64,000 nucleotides of DNA from Parvularcula oceani (GCF_000733125.1 NZ_JPHU01000004.1:124001-188000); one strand, 5' to 3'. Numbered from the stretch's first letter, positions 16,585 through 25,671 are shown. Notes: a model not told the origin generated them from the sequence alone. Numbers and translations: made by a program.

Positions 16585-17502
16585 TCAGAGGGGTGTGCCG
16601 TCATAGGGGACGACGGAGCAGAAGGTGCCTTCGGCCTTGAGGCGGCCACAGGTGTCGAATGCGGACCCTTCATCGGGGAAAGGTCCGGCGAGGAGGCGGA
16701 CGAAATCGCCCTGTTCGGGAAGCGTGACCCACACGCCCTGCGGATCGAGCGGCAGGAGGAGCGCGGGGTGCTCATCGGTGAGAACGTCCCAGCCCCTGCG
16801 GGCGTCCTCTTCCGCGCGATAGGATGCGAGGTGCAGGCCGTAGCCGCCCGCCCGCCTCGGTTCCGCCGGCATGACGGGAGCGGAGTTGGCCGGCGCGGCG
16901 GCACGCGGCTCCGGGCGGGGTTCGATGGGCATCTCTTCGGAGGCATCCTCGTCGCGCGCTTCATCCAGGATCGAGCGCGTCTCTCCGCCGAAACGCTGCT
17001 CCGCCTCTGCATATTGCAGCGGTTTCGCCTCGCCGGGCCGCCCCTCGGTCATGATCAGGGCATCGAGGTCCGGCAGCGGCTCGCGCTGCGGGCGGACGCT
17101 GCGGCTCTGCCAGGGCGCGGCAGGCACTTCGGGAGCGGCGTAACGTTGCGGCTGCGATGCGCGTTCCGGCTGCGCCGCAGGGCCCCGCGCTTCGGAACGA
17201 TCATCCCCGAGCGCCCGCTCCGGCGCGGAGTCGGGCTGCCCCGCCCTTTCCTGCGGCTGAAGCTGCGTCGGCGCCGCGGCGGGCAGCGAGGGCGCCTGCA
17301 CCACCGCCTGCTCCGGCTCGAAGGCGGCAGGTTCCCGCACCGGCGCGTTGTAGCCGGTGCTGTAGAGGGCCGCCATGTTCACGCGCGCCTCGGGCGCCTG
17401 AACGACGGGCCGCTGCGCCTCGCCATCCGACGCACAGGCGGCCAGCGACGCCAGAAGCGCAGGGAGCGGAAGCAGCTTGCGGAATGAAGCGGTCTGTCTC
17501 AT
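16585..17502 (-). CDS. SPOR-domain lipoprotein
   Basis: Predicted lipoprotein with signal peptide and lipobox LAAC (Cys23). A long Pro/Ala/Glu-rich disordered region follows (about 30-218). The C-terminal SPOR-like domain (about 220-300; GGYGLHLASYRAEEDA to FVRLLAGPFPDEGSAFDTC) would bind denuded septal peptidoglycan. SPOR proteins typically localise to the division site, which fits its place directly upstream of mipZ in the same operon. The domain is divergent, so I rate the fold call good but not certain. Total length is 305 aa. Confidence 0.8.
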   Translation of the reverse strand: MRQTASFRKLLPLPALLASLAACASDGEAQRPVVQAPEARVNMAALYSTGYNAPVREPAAFEPEQAVVQAPSLPAAAPTQLQPQERAGQPDSAPERALGDDRSEARGPAAQPERASQPQRYAAPEVPAAPWQSRSVRPQREPLPDLDALIMTEGRPGEAKPLQYAEAEQRFGGETRSILDEARDEDASEEMPIEPRPEPRAAAPANSAPVMPAEPRRAGGYGLHLASYRAEEDARRGWDVLTDEHPALLLPLDPQGVWVTLPEQGDFVRLLAGPFPDEGSAFDTCGRLKAEGTFCSVVPYDGTPL

Positions 17503-17562
17503 GGGACCCCAGCGTTAACCTTTATGGTTTACGAATCGTTTACGCCGGTAAAGAGTATCACA
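17503..17562. promoter_or_regulatory. Divergent SPOR-mipZ / panC promoter region with GANTC
   Basis: Sixty bases separate the two divergent genes. They contain a TTAACC word (17514-17519), AT-rich steps TTTATGGTTTACG, and a GAATC methylation-type site at 17533-17537. In Caulobacter mipZ is among the genes reported under GcrA/CcrM (GANTC) control, so the site is suggestive, but one GANTC per few hundred bases is expected by chance at this GC content. Confidence 0.4.
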
Positions 17563-18444
17563 ATGTCCGATCACAACCCCTTGCCGCTCGCGCGCTCCAA
17601 GGCGGCGGTGCGGGAGGCGACGAAAGCCTGGCAGGCACAGGGCCAAAGGGTCGCGCTGGTGCCGACCATGGGCGCTCTGCATGACGGTCACTTGTCCTTG
17701 ATTGCGGCGGCGCGCCGCAGGGCCGACAGGGTTGTGGCCTCGATCTTCGTCAACCCTACGCAGTTCGGCCCTAACGAGGATTTCGCCAGCTACCCCCGAG
17801 ACGAGGCAGCGGATCTCGCCAAGCTGGCCTCGGCAGGCTGCGACCTCGCCTATCTGCCCGCCGCCGAAGAGATGTATCCCGCAGGCGAGCAGACGCGCGT
17901 CGTTCCCGGCGCGCTCGCAGAGCCGCTCGACGGCGCCTCCCGGCCCGGCTTCTTCACCGGCGTCTGCACCGTCGTCGCCAAGCTGTTCGGACAGGTGAGG
18001 CCCGACCTCGCCGTCTTCGGCGAGAAGGATTTCCAGCAGCTCGCCATCATCCGGCGCATGACGGAAGACCTGGCCCTGGCCGTCGAGATCATTGGCGCAC
18101 CGATCATCCGTGAAGCGGACGGCCTCGCAATGTCGTCGCGCAACCGCTACCTCACCCCGCCCGAGCGCAGGATCGCAGGGCGCCTGCCGGAAATCCTGAA
18201 CAAGGTGGCGACGCGCATCGCCGGCGGCGTGGCGACCGACACCGCGCTGCTTCAGGGCCTGGGCGACCTCGAAGATGCAGGCCTCGCCCCGGTCGATTAT
18301 CTCGAGCTGCGGCGGGCCGACGATCTCACCCCCCTCCCCTCCCGCCCCTTACGGCGTCAGGAAATCGAGCAGGCGCGCCTCTTCGCGGCCGTCATGCTCG
18401 GGCGCACCCGGCTGATCGACAACATCCCGCTGACGCGCGCCTAG
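17563..18444 (+). CDS. panC: Pantothenate synthetase
   Basis: Condenses D-pantoate with beta-alanine using ATP, the last step of pantothenate (vitamin B5, CoA precursor) synthesis. The 293-aa protein has the nucleotidyl-transferase HIGH-like motif in PTMGALHDGHLSL, then SIFVNPTQFGPNEDFASYPR, VFGEKDFQQLAIIRRM and the late MSSRNRYL. I start at the ATG at 17563 (MSDHNPLPLAR); the upstream in-frame ATG at 17524 would consume most of the divergent promoter. No panB or panD lies in the window. Confidence 0.96.
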   Translation: MSDHNPLPLARSKAAVREATKAWQAQGQRVALVPTMGALHDGHLSLIAAARRRADRVVASIFVNPTQFGPNEDFASYPRDEAADLAKLASAGCDLAYLPAAEEMYPAGEQTRVVPGALAEPLDGASRPGFFTGVCTVVAKLFGQVRPDLAVFGEKDFQQLAIIRRMTEDLALAVEIIGAPIIREADGLAMSSRNRYLTPPERRIAGRLPEILNKVATRIAGGVATDTALLQGLGDLEDAGLAPVDYLELRRADDLTPLPSRPLRRQEIEQARLFAAVMLGRTRLIDNIPLTRA

Positions 18445-18454
18445 CCCGCCCATG

Positions 18455-18486
18455 AAAAAACCGGCCGGCGCACCGCGCCGGCCGGT
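18455..18486 (-). terminator. Intrinsic terminator of tig (minus strand)
   Basis: Read on the minus strand, a 12-bp stem ACCGGCCGGCGC / GCGCCGGCCGGT is followed by six T residues, 31 bp after the trigger factor stop codon. Confidence 0.85.
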
Positions 18487-18516
18487 CCATGGTCTCAGCG
18501 ACGGGGCCGCGCGAGC

Positions 18517-19839
18517 TTACTCGCCCGGCTCCTCCATCAGCTCGTCCTTGCTGACCTTGCGCTCGGTGACCTCGGCCTTCTCGACGATGTAGTCGACGAC
18601 CTTGTCCTCGAAGATCGGGGCACGCAGCTGGGCCAGCGCCTCGGGGCGCTCCTGATAGAACTGCGCGAGCTGCTGGACGGGCATGCCGTACTGCATGGCC
18701 TGCATCTGCAGGGCGCGGGTCAGGTCTTCCTGCGGGACTTGGACATCGGCACGCTTGCCGATCTCGGCGAGGACGAGGCCGAGGCGCACGCGGCGCTCCG
18801 CGATCTTGCGATACTCTTCCTTGAGCTCGTCCTCGGTCTTGTCCTTGTCTTCCTCGTCGCGCTCGGCGCTTTCGACCTGGCGCCAGATCTGGTCGAACTC
18901 GGCGTTCACCATGCCCGGGGGCAGGTCGAAGTCGTGCTTCTCGTCGAGCTCGTCGAGCAGCGCCCGCTTGAGGTGCATGCGCGACTGGCCTTCATAGCGC
19001 GAGGAGACCTGCTCCTTCACGCGCTCGCGCAGGGCGGCGAGGTCGTCGAAGCCGAGGCCCTTGGCGAACTCGTCGTCGACCGACACCTCCTTGGGCGCCT
19101 GCACGTCCTTGACGGTGATGTCGAAGGTGGCGTCTTTCCCCGCCAGGTGCTCCGCGCCGTATTCCTCGGGGAAGGTGACTTCGATCGTCTTCTCGTCGCC
19201 GGCCTTCACGCCCGTCAGCTGATCCTCGAAGCCGGGGATGAAGCTGTTCGAGCCGAGCACCAGCTCGGTATCCTCGCCGGCGCCGCCCTCGAAGGGCTCG
19301 CCGTCCAGCTTGCCGACGAAGTCGATCTTGACGCGGTCGCCCTCTTCGGCGGCACCGTCCTTCTCTTCATATTGCCGGTTGTTCTCGGCGAGCTTCTGAA
19401 GCTCTTCGTCGACTTCCTCGTCCGGCACGTCGGCGACCATCCGCTCGAGCTTGAGGTCGTCGAGATTGGCGGGCTCGAATTCCGGCAGCACTTCGAAATG
19501 GACGTCGTATTCGAGGTCCGCCTCGCCAGCGACGACCCGCTCGACCAGCTCCTGATCGAGATGGGGGTGCGGCTGCATGGCCGGCTGGGCGCCCGCCTCC
19601 TCGACCGCTTTCGCCTGGGCCGCCTGCATCTCTTCCTGGACCAGCTCGCCCATCAGGTTCCGGCCGTACATCTTCTTGAGGAAGGAGACCGGCGCCTTTC
19701 CGGGGCGGAAGCCCTTGAGGTGGACCTGACCTTTGATCTCGTTGAGCTTGGTGTTCAGCTTCTCTTCGAGGTCGCTCTGCGGAATCGAGACGTGATATTC
19801 GCGCGACAGACCTTCGGCGCTCTTCTGGGTGACTTGCAT
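18517..19839 (-). CDS. tig: Trigger factor (ribosome-associated chaperone)
   Basis: Ribosome-bound chaperone and peptidyl-prolyl isomerase that meets nascent chains at the exit tunnel. The N-terminal ribosome-binding domain contains GFRPGKAPVSFLKKMYG. The FKBP-type domain (about 150-245) has GDRVKIDFVGKLDGEPFEGG and FIPGFEDQLTGVKAGDEKTI. A helical C-terminal domain follows, ending in a short acidic tail. The start at the ATG at 19839 gives the family-typical MQVTQ N-terminus with AGGA five bases before; an ATG two codons upstream is less likely. Length is 440 aa. The clpP-clpX-lon genes often found downstream are not here. Confidence 0.96.
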   Translation of the reverse strand: MQVTQKSAEGLSREYHVSIPQSDLEEKLNTKLNEIKGQVHLKGFRPGKAPVSFLKKMYGRNLMGELVQEEMQAAQAKAVEEAGAQPAMQPHPHLDQELVERVVAGEADLEYDVHFEVLPEFEPANLDDLKLERMVADVPDEEVDEELQKLAENNRQYEEKDGAAEEGDRVKIDFVGKLDGEPFEGGAGEDTELVLGSNSFIPGFEDQLTGVKAGDEKTIEVTFPEEYGAEHLAGKDATFDITVKDVQAPKEVSVDDEFAKGLGFDDLAALRERVKEQVSSRYEGQSRMHLKRALLDELDEKHDFDLPPGMVNAEFDQIWRQVESAERDEEDKDKTEDELKEEYRKIAERRVRLGLVLAEIGKRADVQVPQEDLTRALQMQAMQYGMPVQQLAQFYQERPEALAQLRAPIFEDKVVDYIVEKAEVTERKVSKDELMEEPGE

Positions 19840-19889
19840 GACCATCCTGCGGGCGCGTCCCGCCTCTTTCTGAATCTCTTCTCTGCGCT

Positions 19890-19974
<85 letters not shown>

Positions 19975-20012
19975 GCGCGAGCGGGCGCGGTACAACAGCG
20001 AGGTTCCCCTGT

Positions 20013-21482
20013 CTATCCCGCAGGCAGGAGGTCGCGATAGGCCTCCGCCACGAGGCCGGGCAGGACATCCGCCGTCAGGCCCGCCCCGCCGCGCCGCCCC
20101 GCCTCCCCGTGAATATAGGCGCCGGCCGCCGCGGCCTCGCGGGCGGGCAGCCCTTGGGCGAGGAGCGCGGCGATCACGCCGGCGAGGACGTCGCCCGCTC
20201 CGGCCGTGGCGAGCCAGGGCGTCGAATGATCGCTGATGACCGGCACCTCCCCCGGCGCAGCGATGACGGTATCAGGCCCCTTGAGGAGCACGGTCGCGCC
20301 CGCCCGCTCCGCCGCCGCCTTGCAGCGGGTGAGCTTGTCGCCGGCGATGTCGCCGAAGAGGCGAGAGAACTCGCCCTCATGCGGGGTGAGGACCGTCTCA
20401 GGGGAAAGCGCCGCGAACAGCGTGTCGGGCGTGTCCTCGAAGACGGTCAGGGCATCGGCATCGAGAACGAGGGCGGTCTTCTGCGCAAGAAGCGCCAGCA
20501 CGCGGCTGCGCGTTTCGTCCGTCCGGCCTGCGCCGGGCCCGATCACGGCCGCCTTGGCCTTCGCGTTCCTCACAAGGGCGCCTGCTTTGGCCGGCGCGCC
20601 GCTGTCGCGGACCATGATCGCGTCGAGATGGTTGGCATAGACGCCGAGCGCCTCTTCGGGCGCGGCGAGGGTCACCGCCCCCGCCCCGGCCCTCGCGGCG
20701 GCATGGGCGCTCAGCCGCGCGGCGCCGCCGCTATGGGGGCCGCCGCCGAAGATCACGACATGGCCGCGCTCATATTTATGGGTCGGCGCTTCGGGGCGCG
20801 GCAGTGTCCATAGCTCGGGGCCGTTGCGCAGCGCGTCCGGCGCTCCGCCCGCAAGGCCGATATCGGCGACGAGAAGGTCGCCGCACATTCCCGCACCCGG
20901 CCAGAGGAGCTGGCCGGGCTTGGCCATATGGAAGGTGACGGTCAGCACGACCTGCGCGGCAGCGCCTCTGATCTCGCCCGTCGCCCCATCGACGCCGGAG
21001 GGCATATCGACGGCGATGACGGGCAGATCCGTTGCAGCCACCCGCTCGATCACGGCGCGAGCCGCGCCCTCGAGGTCGCGCGTCAGGCCCGTTCCGAACA
21101 GGGCGTCGACCACGAGCCCCGCCTCTTCGACCTCCAAAGCCTCGAGAGGTTCGGGCGCGATCATCGCCCGCTCCGCCGCCTGCCGCGCGGCGCCGGCCAG
21201 GGCATCCACCTGAACGAGGCTGTGCACCCGCACCGGCCAGCCCGCTTGGCGGAGCGCCTCCGCGATGACCCAGCCATCGCCCCCGTTCTGGCCCGGGCCG
21301 CAGAGGATCGAGACGGGGCGGCGGGAGAAGCGCCCGCGAATCACGCGGACGCAGGCGCCGCCGGCGCGCCGCATCAAGGCGTAACCGTCCGCTCCGGCGG
21401 AGATCGCGGCCGCGTCGACAGCCGCCATGCTCTGCGGCAGGAGCACATTTGCCGACCGATTTGGTTCGAAAATCGCTCTCAT
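20013..21482 (-). CDS. nnr: Bifunctional NAD(P)H-hydrate epimerase / dehydratase
   Basis: Repairs hydrated NADH and NADPH. The N-terminal epimerase domain (about 1-215) shows ILCGPGQNGGDGWVIAEAL and VVDALFGTGLTRDLEG, then AVDMPSGVDGATG. The C-terminal ADP-dependent dehydratase domain, ribokinase-like (about 235-485), shows VVIFGGGPHSGGAARLSAHA, LTPHEGEFSRLFG and the nucleotide-binding ATAGAGDVLAGVIAALLAQG. Both active halves appear intact (489 aa, standard for the fusion). It is divergent from glnB, a neighbourhood common in alphaproteobacteria. Confidence 0.94.
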   Translation of the reverse strand: MRAIFEPNRSANVLLPQSMAAVDAAAISAGADGYALMRRAGGACVRVIRGRFSRRPVSILCGPGQNGGDGWVIAEALRQAGWPVRVHSLVQVDALAGAARQAAERAMIAPEPLEALEVEEAGLVVDALFGTGLTRDLEGAARAVIERVAATDLPVIAVDMPSGVDGATGEIRGAAAQVVLTVTFHMAKPGQLLWPGAGMCGDLLVADIGLAGGAPDALRNGPELWTLPRPEAPTHKYERGHVVIFGGGPHSGGAARLSAHAAARAGAGAVTLAAPEEALGVYANHLDAIMVRDSGAPAKAGALVRNAKAKAAVIGPGAGRTDETRSRVLALLAQKTALVLDADALTVFEDTPDTLFAALSPETVLTPHEGEFSRLFGDIAGDKLTRCKAAAERAGATVLLKGPDTVIAAPGEVPVISDHSTPWLATAGAGDVLAGVIAALLAQGLPAREAAAAGAYIHGEAGRRGGAGLTADVLPGLVAEAYRDLLPAG

Positions 21483-21543
21483 GTGAAGTTTTCTGCCTTT
21501 TCTGCGAAGATTACGCTAAGCTGTGCCCGAAGCATTGGAGTAA

Positions 21544-21891
<348 letters not shown>

Positions 21892-22047
21892 TCCCTTCGT
21901 CTCGAAAAGCGGACGGCTCCTGCGCGCGAAACGTGCAGGCCGGACGCCCCCTCGCGCTGGACGCGGGTCCCTCTCTCCTGCGAAAAGAACGGACCGGGCC
22001 GATTCGCCTCCGAATCCGGCCCGCCGCAGGGAGAAAGGCGCGGAGCG

Positions 22048-23211
22048 ATGGCGCAGAGGGAGCTGGATGACAAGGAACGCGCCGCATGGCTGCGCCTGTC
22101 GCGCTCCCGCGGCGTCGGTCCCCAGACCTTCTCCCAGCTCCTGAGGCGCTTCGGCAGCGCGTCCGAAGCGCTTGCCGGAACCGAAGAGCTGGCGCGCGCT
22201 GCCGGCCGCAAGGGGCTGGTCCTCGCCGACGAGGCGGCTGTCGAGGCGGAGCTGTCCCGCGGCGCACGCCTCGGGGTCAAGTTCCTCGCCTCATGCGAGC
22301 CGGCCTATCCGGCGGCCCTCAGGGCCATCCCCGACCCGCCGCCCGTCATCGGGGTCCGCGGCCATCTGCGCATGCTGTCCGCCAACGGCGTGGGGATCGT
22401 CGGCGCGCGGAACGCTTCGGCCGCCGGCAGGCGCATGGCCGCGACACTCGCCCAGGATCTTGGCAAGGGCGGGCTCGTCGTGATCTCCGGCCTCGCCCGC
22501 GGCATTGACGGGGCCGCGCATGAAGCGGCCCTGCCCTCGGGCACTGTGGCGGTGGTCGCAGGCGGCCTCGACCGCGTCTACCCGCCCGAGCATGATCGCC
22601 TGATGGCCGCCATCATCGAGCAGGGCGCCGTCGTTTCGGAAATGCCGCTCGGCCATACGGCGAAGGCGCGGGACTTTCCCAAGCGCAACCGAATCGTGTC
22701 CGGCCTCTCGCTCGGCGTCATCGTGGTCGAGGCCGCAGAGCGCTCCGGCACGCTGATCACGGCGCGGATGGCGGCCGAGCAGGGACGGGAGGTCTTCGCC
22801 GTGCCGGGCTCTCCTCTCGATCCGCGCTGCCACGGCACCAACAGCCTGATCCGGCACGGCGCGATCCTGATTCAGAACGCCGAGGATGTCCTCGAGAATG
22901 TCGGCAGCCTGATCGCCCGCGTCGCGGAGGACGAGACGGAGTATGAGAGCGCACAGTCCGACCTGCCCGATGCCGAAGGGCGCCGGGCGCTGTCCGATTA
23001 TGTCCTCAGCCTGCTCGGCTATGCGCCCGTCCACATCGATGTCCTGGTGCGCGAAGCCGGAGAGAGCCATGCGGCGATCGCCGATGCCCTCCTCGAACTC
23101 GTCCTCACGGGCCGGGCCGCGGAGATGTCGGGCGGGCTTTATGCCCGGGGAACCGACGAAGCGGCGCTGGAACCGGCCGAGGGCGGCCGGATGCGCTCGT
23201 CCATGTACTGA
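22048..23211 (+). CDS. dprA: DNA processing protein DprA
   Basis: Loads RecA on incoming single-stranded DNA during natural transformation and is also widely kept in non-competent species. An N-terminal helical/SAM-like segment precedes the Rossmann-like domain, which shows GIVGARNASAAGRR, ISGLARGIDGAAHEAAL, VVAGGLDRVYPPEH and FPKRNRIVSGLS, then VPGSPLDPRCHGTN. A winged-helix DML1-like C-terminus (about 310-370) is present. Length is 387 aa. Its 3' end overlaps the convergent hydrolase gene by 73 bp, so the last 24 codons share DNA with that gene. A GC-rich hairpin without T-tract (about 21996-22022) lies just upstream. Confidence 0.94.
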   Translation: MAQRELDDKERAAWLRLSRSRGVGPQTFSQLLRRFGSASEALAGTEELARAAGRKGLVLADEAAVEAELSRGARLGVKFLASCEPAYPAALRAIPDPPPVIGVRGHLRMLSANGVGIVGARNASAAGRRMAATLAQDLGKGGLVVISGLARGIDGAAHEAALPSGTVAVVAGGLDRVYPPEHDRLMAAIIEQGAVVSEMPLGHTAKARDFPKRNRIVSGLSLGVIVVEAAERSGTLITARMAAEQGREVFAVPGSPLDPRCHGTNSLIRHGAILIQNAEDVLENVGSLIARVAEDETEYESAQSDLPDAEGRRALSDYVLSLLGYAPVHIDVLVREAGESHAAIADALLELVLTGRAAEMSGGLYARGTDEAALEPAEGGRMRSSMY

Positions 23212-24137
23212 TCGAATGCTGCCCAGAACTGGTCGCGGAACCGGTCGGCTTCCATCAGCAGCTCGTGCCGCGCACCCTCGACCGTGACCAGGCGGATCTT
23301 GTCAGGATAGGCGCTCGCGAGCTTCGGGTGATGGGTCGCATCGACCGTCTCGTCCCGGCTGGCCGATACGAGAAGCACCTCGGACGGAAGGCTCCCCAAG
23401 GCCCCCGGCGCCTGGATCCTGTCCATGCCGGCCAGCGCCGCGCGCAGCCAGTCGAATTTGGGCAGGCCTGCCCGCGCCTCGGGCGCCGCCAGTTGCAGCT
23501 GGCGGAACCGTTCATGGCGCACCGGATCCTGCGTCAGCACATTGCCCTCGAAGCTGTAGGCCTGCTCCTTGAGGCCGGGCAGCGGGCTCTCGCCCCGCCC
23601 CGCCATGGCGCCGGCGACCGTGACCATGCGGACGAGACGCTTCTTGATGCGGCTCGGGAAGAGATTGGTCAGCGGCGCCGAGAGAGCGATGCCCGCAAGA
23701 TCGTTCCCCTTGCCTTCGGCCAGCCATTCCAGGGTGACCAGTCCGCCCATCGAATGCGCGATGAGGGCATAGGGCCCCTCCTCGGTGCGCCGGACATAAT
23801 CCATGCAGGTCGAGAGGTCCGAGACGAAGATGCGGAAGTCGCGGATGTGACCGCGCTTGTCGTCCCCGTCCAGGCGCTGGGAATAGCCCTGCCCGCGCGG
23901 ATCGCACACGACGACGGCGAACCCGCGCGCATGCAGGTCGCGGGCGACCTCGGCATATTTCTCCGAGAACTCCGACCAGCCCGGCATGACCAGCACCGCG
24001 CCGCGCCGGGGCGTGCCCGCAGGCAGCGGATAGCGCACGACGCGCAATCTCGCGCCGTCGGCGGCTTCAAGATAATGCGCCTCCGCCCCTTCGGGCTGGG
24101 GTACGGCCGGGATGCGGATGAGCGGCGCGTCAACCAT
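23139..24137 (-). CDS. Alpha/beta hydrolase, lysophospholipase / monoacylglycerol lipase-like
   Basis: Serine hydrolase of the PldB/monoacylglycerol-lipase type. Visible are the oxyanion region VLVMPGWSEFSEKYAEVARD, then DPRGQGYSQR, the nucleophile elbow AHSMGGL (Ser in the GxSxG-like position), the Asp in VSASRDETVD and the His in VEGARHELLMEAD, a complete triad. I start at the ATG at 24137, which has GGAGG about seven bases upstream; this overlaps the end of the SCP2-like gene by eight bases, suggesting coupling. The C-terminal 24 residues are encoded opposite dprA and are Ser/Ala/Pro-rich, probably non-essential. Substrate is presumably a lipid ester. Confidence 0.88.
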   Translation of the reverse strand: MVDAPLIRIPAVPQPEGAEAHYLEAADGARLRVVRYPLPAGTPRRGAVLVMPGWSEFSEKYAEVARDLHARGFAVVVCDPRGQGYSQRLDGDDKRGHIRDFRIFVSDLSTCMDYVRRTEEGPYALIAHSMGGLVTLEWLAEGKGNDLAGIALSAPLTNLFPSRIKKRLVRMVTVAGAMAGRGESPLPGLKEQAYSFEGNVLTQDPVRHERFRQLQLAAPEARAGLPKFDWLRAALAGMDRIQAPGALGSLPSEVLLVSASRDETVDATHHPKLASAYPDKIRLVTVEGARHELLMEADRFRDQFWAAFDQYMDERIRPPSAGSSAASSVPRA

Positions 24138-24438
24138 CGGCAACCTCCAGCCGCGCCATCACGCTCATATCGCCGCTGATCTTGAGGCGGCCCGAGATGA
24201 ACGTGCTCTCGAGGCGCCGCTGCTCCTTGGTGAAGAGCCGCTGCAAGGTCTCGAAGCGGCCGCGCCACAAGCAGAAGCCGCTTTCGAGACCCGGCGGGCT
24301 GTCCGGGCCGATGAGCGGCGCATCGTGGCGCCCATCGACCCAGAAGGCTTCGGGGGTGTCGGTCGCCTCCACCCGCAAAACGCCGTCGAAGCCGCGCGTG
24401 AAGAAGCTGCGGGCCGCATCCATCAACTCGTCGAGCAT
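24130..24438 (-). CDS. SCP2-like sterol/lipid carrier domain protein
   Basis: Small cytoplasmic protein (102 aa) that resembles the SCP2 lipid-binding fold. Recognisable features are the central FCLWRGRFETLQRLFTKEQR and the ending LKISGDMSVMARLEVADG, where the 'G(D/n)m..m.rl' pattern is typical of the last helix of SCP2. It is sandwiched between the exported methyltransferase-like gene and the hydrolase, with an eight-base overlap to the latter, so a joint role in lipid handling is plausible. Bacterial SCP2 proteins bind fatty acyl groups rather than sterols. Confidence 0.72.
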   Translation of the reverse strand: MLDELMDAARSFFTRGFDGVLRVEATDTPEAFWVDGRHDAPLIGPDSPPGLESGFCLWRGRFETLQRLFTKEQRRLESTFISGRLKISGDMSVMARLEVADG

Positions 24439-24444
24439 GAGCGC

Positions 24445-25560
24445 CTATTCCATCAGCGCGCCGTCGGCGGCAAGCGGCTTGCGGAACATGAGGGTGAAGC
24501 GGTCGCTCTCGCCGATTTCGGCATAGCGTTCGGCATCGAAGCCTTCGGGCATCTGCCCGTCAGACCCTTGCGTCCGGGAGGTGGGCGGCAGGGTCCAGAC
24601 GCCGAAGGGGTGATCGGCCGTGTCCTGAGGATTGGCGTTGATCTCCGCCTCGCGGACGAATTCGAAGCCGGCCTCCTCGGCCAGCGCCATGACCGTGGAC
24701 CGCTTCACATAGCCCGAGCTCCGCTCCATCTCGTCGTCGGCGTCTTCGGGCAGGCGGTGGTCGACGACGCCGAGCACGCCGCCGGGCTTGAGCGCCTCGT
24801 AGAAACCTTCGAACGCGTTCTCGGCGAAGCCGTTCATGACGAAGTTGTGCACGTTGCGGAAGGTCAGGACCATGTCGGCGCTGCCCGCCGGCGCGACTTC
24901 CGCTTCCTGCGGCGAGAGGACGGTCATGTTCACGTCGCCATAGGTGTCGGGGTCGGAGGCGAATTCCCGCTCGAAGGCCGCGATGGAATCCCGCTGGTAC
25001 TGGCTGTCGGTCTCCGGATCGAAGCCCGCCGCGTAATAGGTGCCGCCGCCCTGCGCCAGATAGGGCGCGATGACCTCCGTGTACCAGCCGCCGCCGGGCC
25101 AGACCTCGACCACGGTCATGTCGGGCCGCAGGCCGAAGAATTCGAGCGTTTCGACCGGATTGCGGTACTGGTCCCGGGCGCGGTCGTCCTCGGAGCGCCA
25201 GTCGCCTTGCGCGATCTGCTCGAGGCTCGCCTGGCCGGGATCGAGCCGGTCGCGGTCCTCGTCCGAGAGGATATCGGGGGAATAGGCGACGCCGTCGCGG
25301 ACCATGCCCTCCTCGTCCTGCGAGGCGCGGGCATCATAGCCGTCATCCTCGCCCTCGCCGCCCGGCGGCAGCGCGATGATCGTCTCCTCGCCTTCCCGGT
25401 CCACGGTCTCATAGCGGCCTTCGGGCGCTTGGTCGGGGATTGTCGTGCCTGGCGCGTTCGCCGTGCCTTCGTTCGTCCGCATCTCTTCGGAGGGGCCTTG
25501 CTCTCCGCAAGCGGCGAGCGCGGGCAGAGCGAGCAGGATGGCGAGGGTCGAGGCGCGCAT
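24445..25560 (-). CDS. Exported class I methyltransferase-like lipoprotein (COG4798 type)
   Basis: The protein begins with a lipoprotein signal peptide (STLAILLALPALAAC, Cys18), then an acidic, probably disordered linker (about 20-125). A class I SAM-methyltransferase-like domain follows (about 130-360) with TVVEVWPGGGWYTEVIAPYL as motif I, the acceptor-type DMVLTFRNVHNFV and LKPGGVLGVVDHRLP. Related exported proteins are common in alphaproteobacteria and annotated as predicted methyltransferases. The puzzle is that SAM is not known in the periplasm, so catalysis is uncertain and another ligand is possible. It heads the minus-strand series with the SCP2-like and hydrolase genes, 6 bp from the former. 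Confidence 0.82.
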   Translation of the reverse strand: MRASTLAILLALPALAACGEQGPSEEMRTNEGTANAPGTTIPDQAPEGRYETVDREGEETIIALPPGGEGEDDGYDARASQDEEGMVRDGVAYSPDILSDEDRDRLDPGQASLEQIAQGDWRSEDDRARDQYRNPVETLEFFGLRPDMTVVEVWPGGGWYTEVIAPYLAQGGGTYYAAGFDPETDSQYQRDSIAAFEREFASDPDTYGDVNMTVLSPQEAEVAPAGSADMVLTFRNVHNFVMNGFAENAFEGFYEALKPGGVLGVVDHRLPEDADDEMERSSGYVKRSTVMALAEEAGFEFVREAEINANPQDTADHPFGVWTLPPTSRTQGSDGQMPEGFDAERYAEIGESDRFTLMFRKPLAADGALME

Positions 25561-25641
25561 GGCGTTACTCCCGGTTGGCTGGTCTTCGCAGAGCAGTTAG
25601 CGCGCAGCGGCCATCCTTCCCACCTCGGCCCGCAGGAGGGC

Positions 25642-25671
25642 CTTGAAATCGGCGCGCTCCCTTCCCAATTT
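25642..25671 (+). promoter_or_regulatory. Sigma32 (RpoH)-type heat-shock promoter of ibpA
   Basis: A -35 element CTTGAAA (25642-25648), a 15-bp spacer and a -10-like CCCAATTT (25664-25671) closely match the sigma32 consensus CTTGAAA-N11-16-CCCCATNT. Transcription would start near 25679, giving a leader of about 95 nt in front of the small heat-shock gene. Confidence 0.75.

Noticed and set aside
21996-22022. GC-rich hairpin before dprA considered as a glnB terminator
   Set aside because: The stem has one bulge and lacks a T-tract; not strong enough to list separately.
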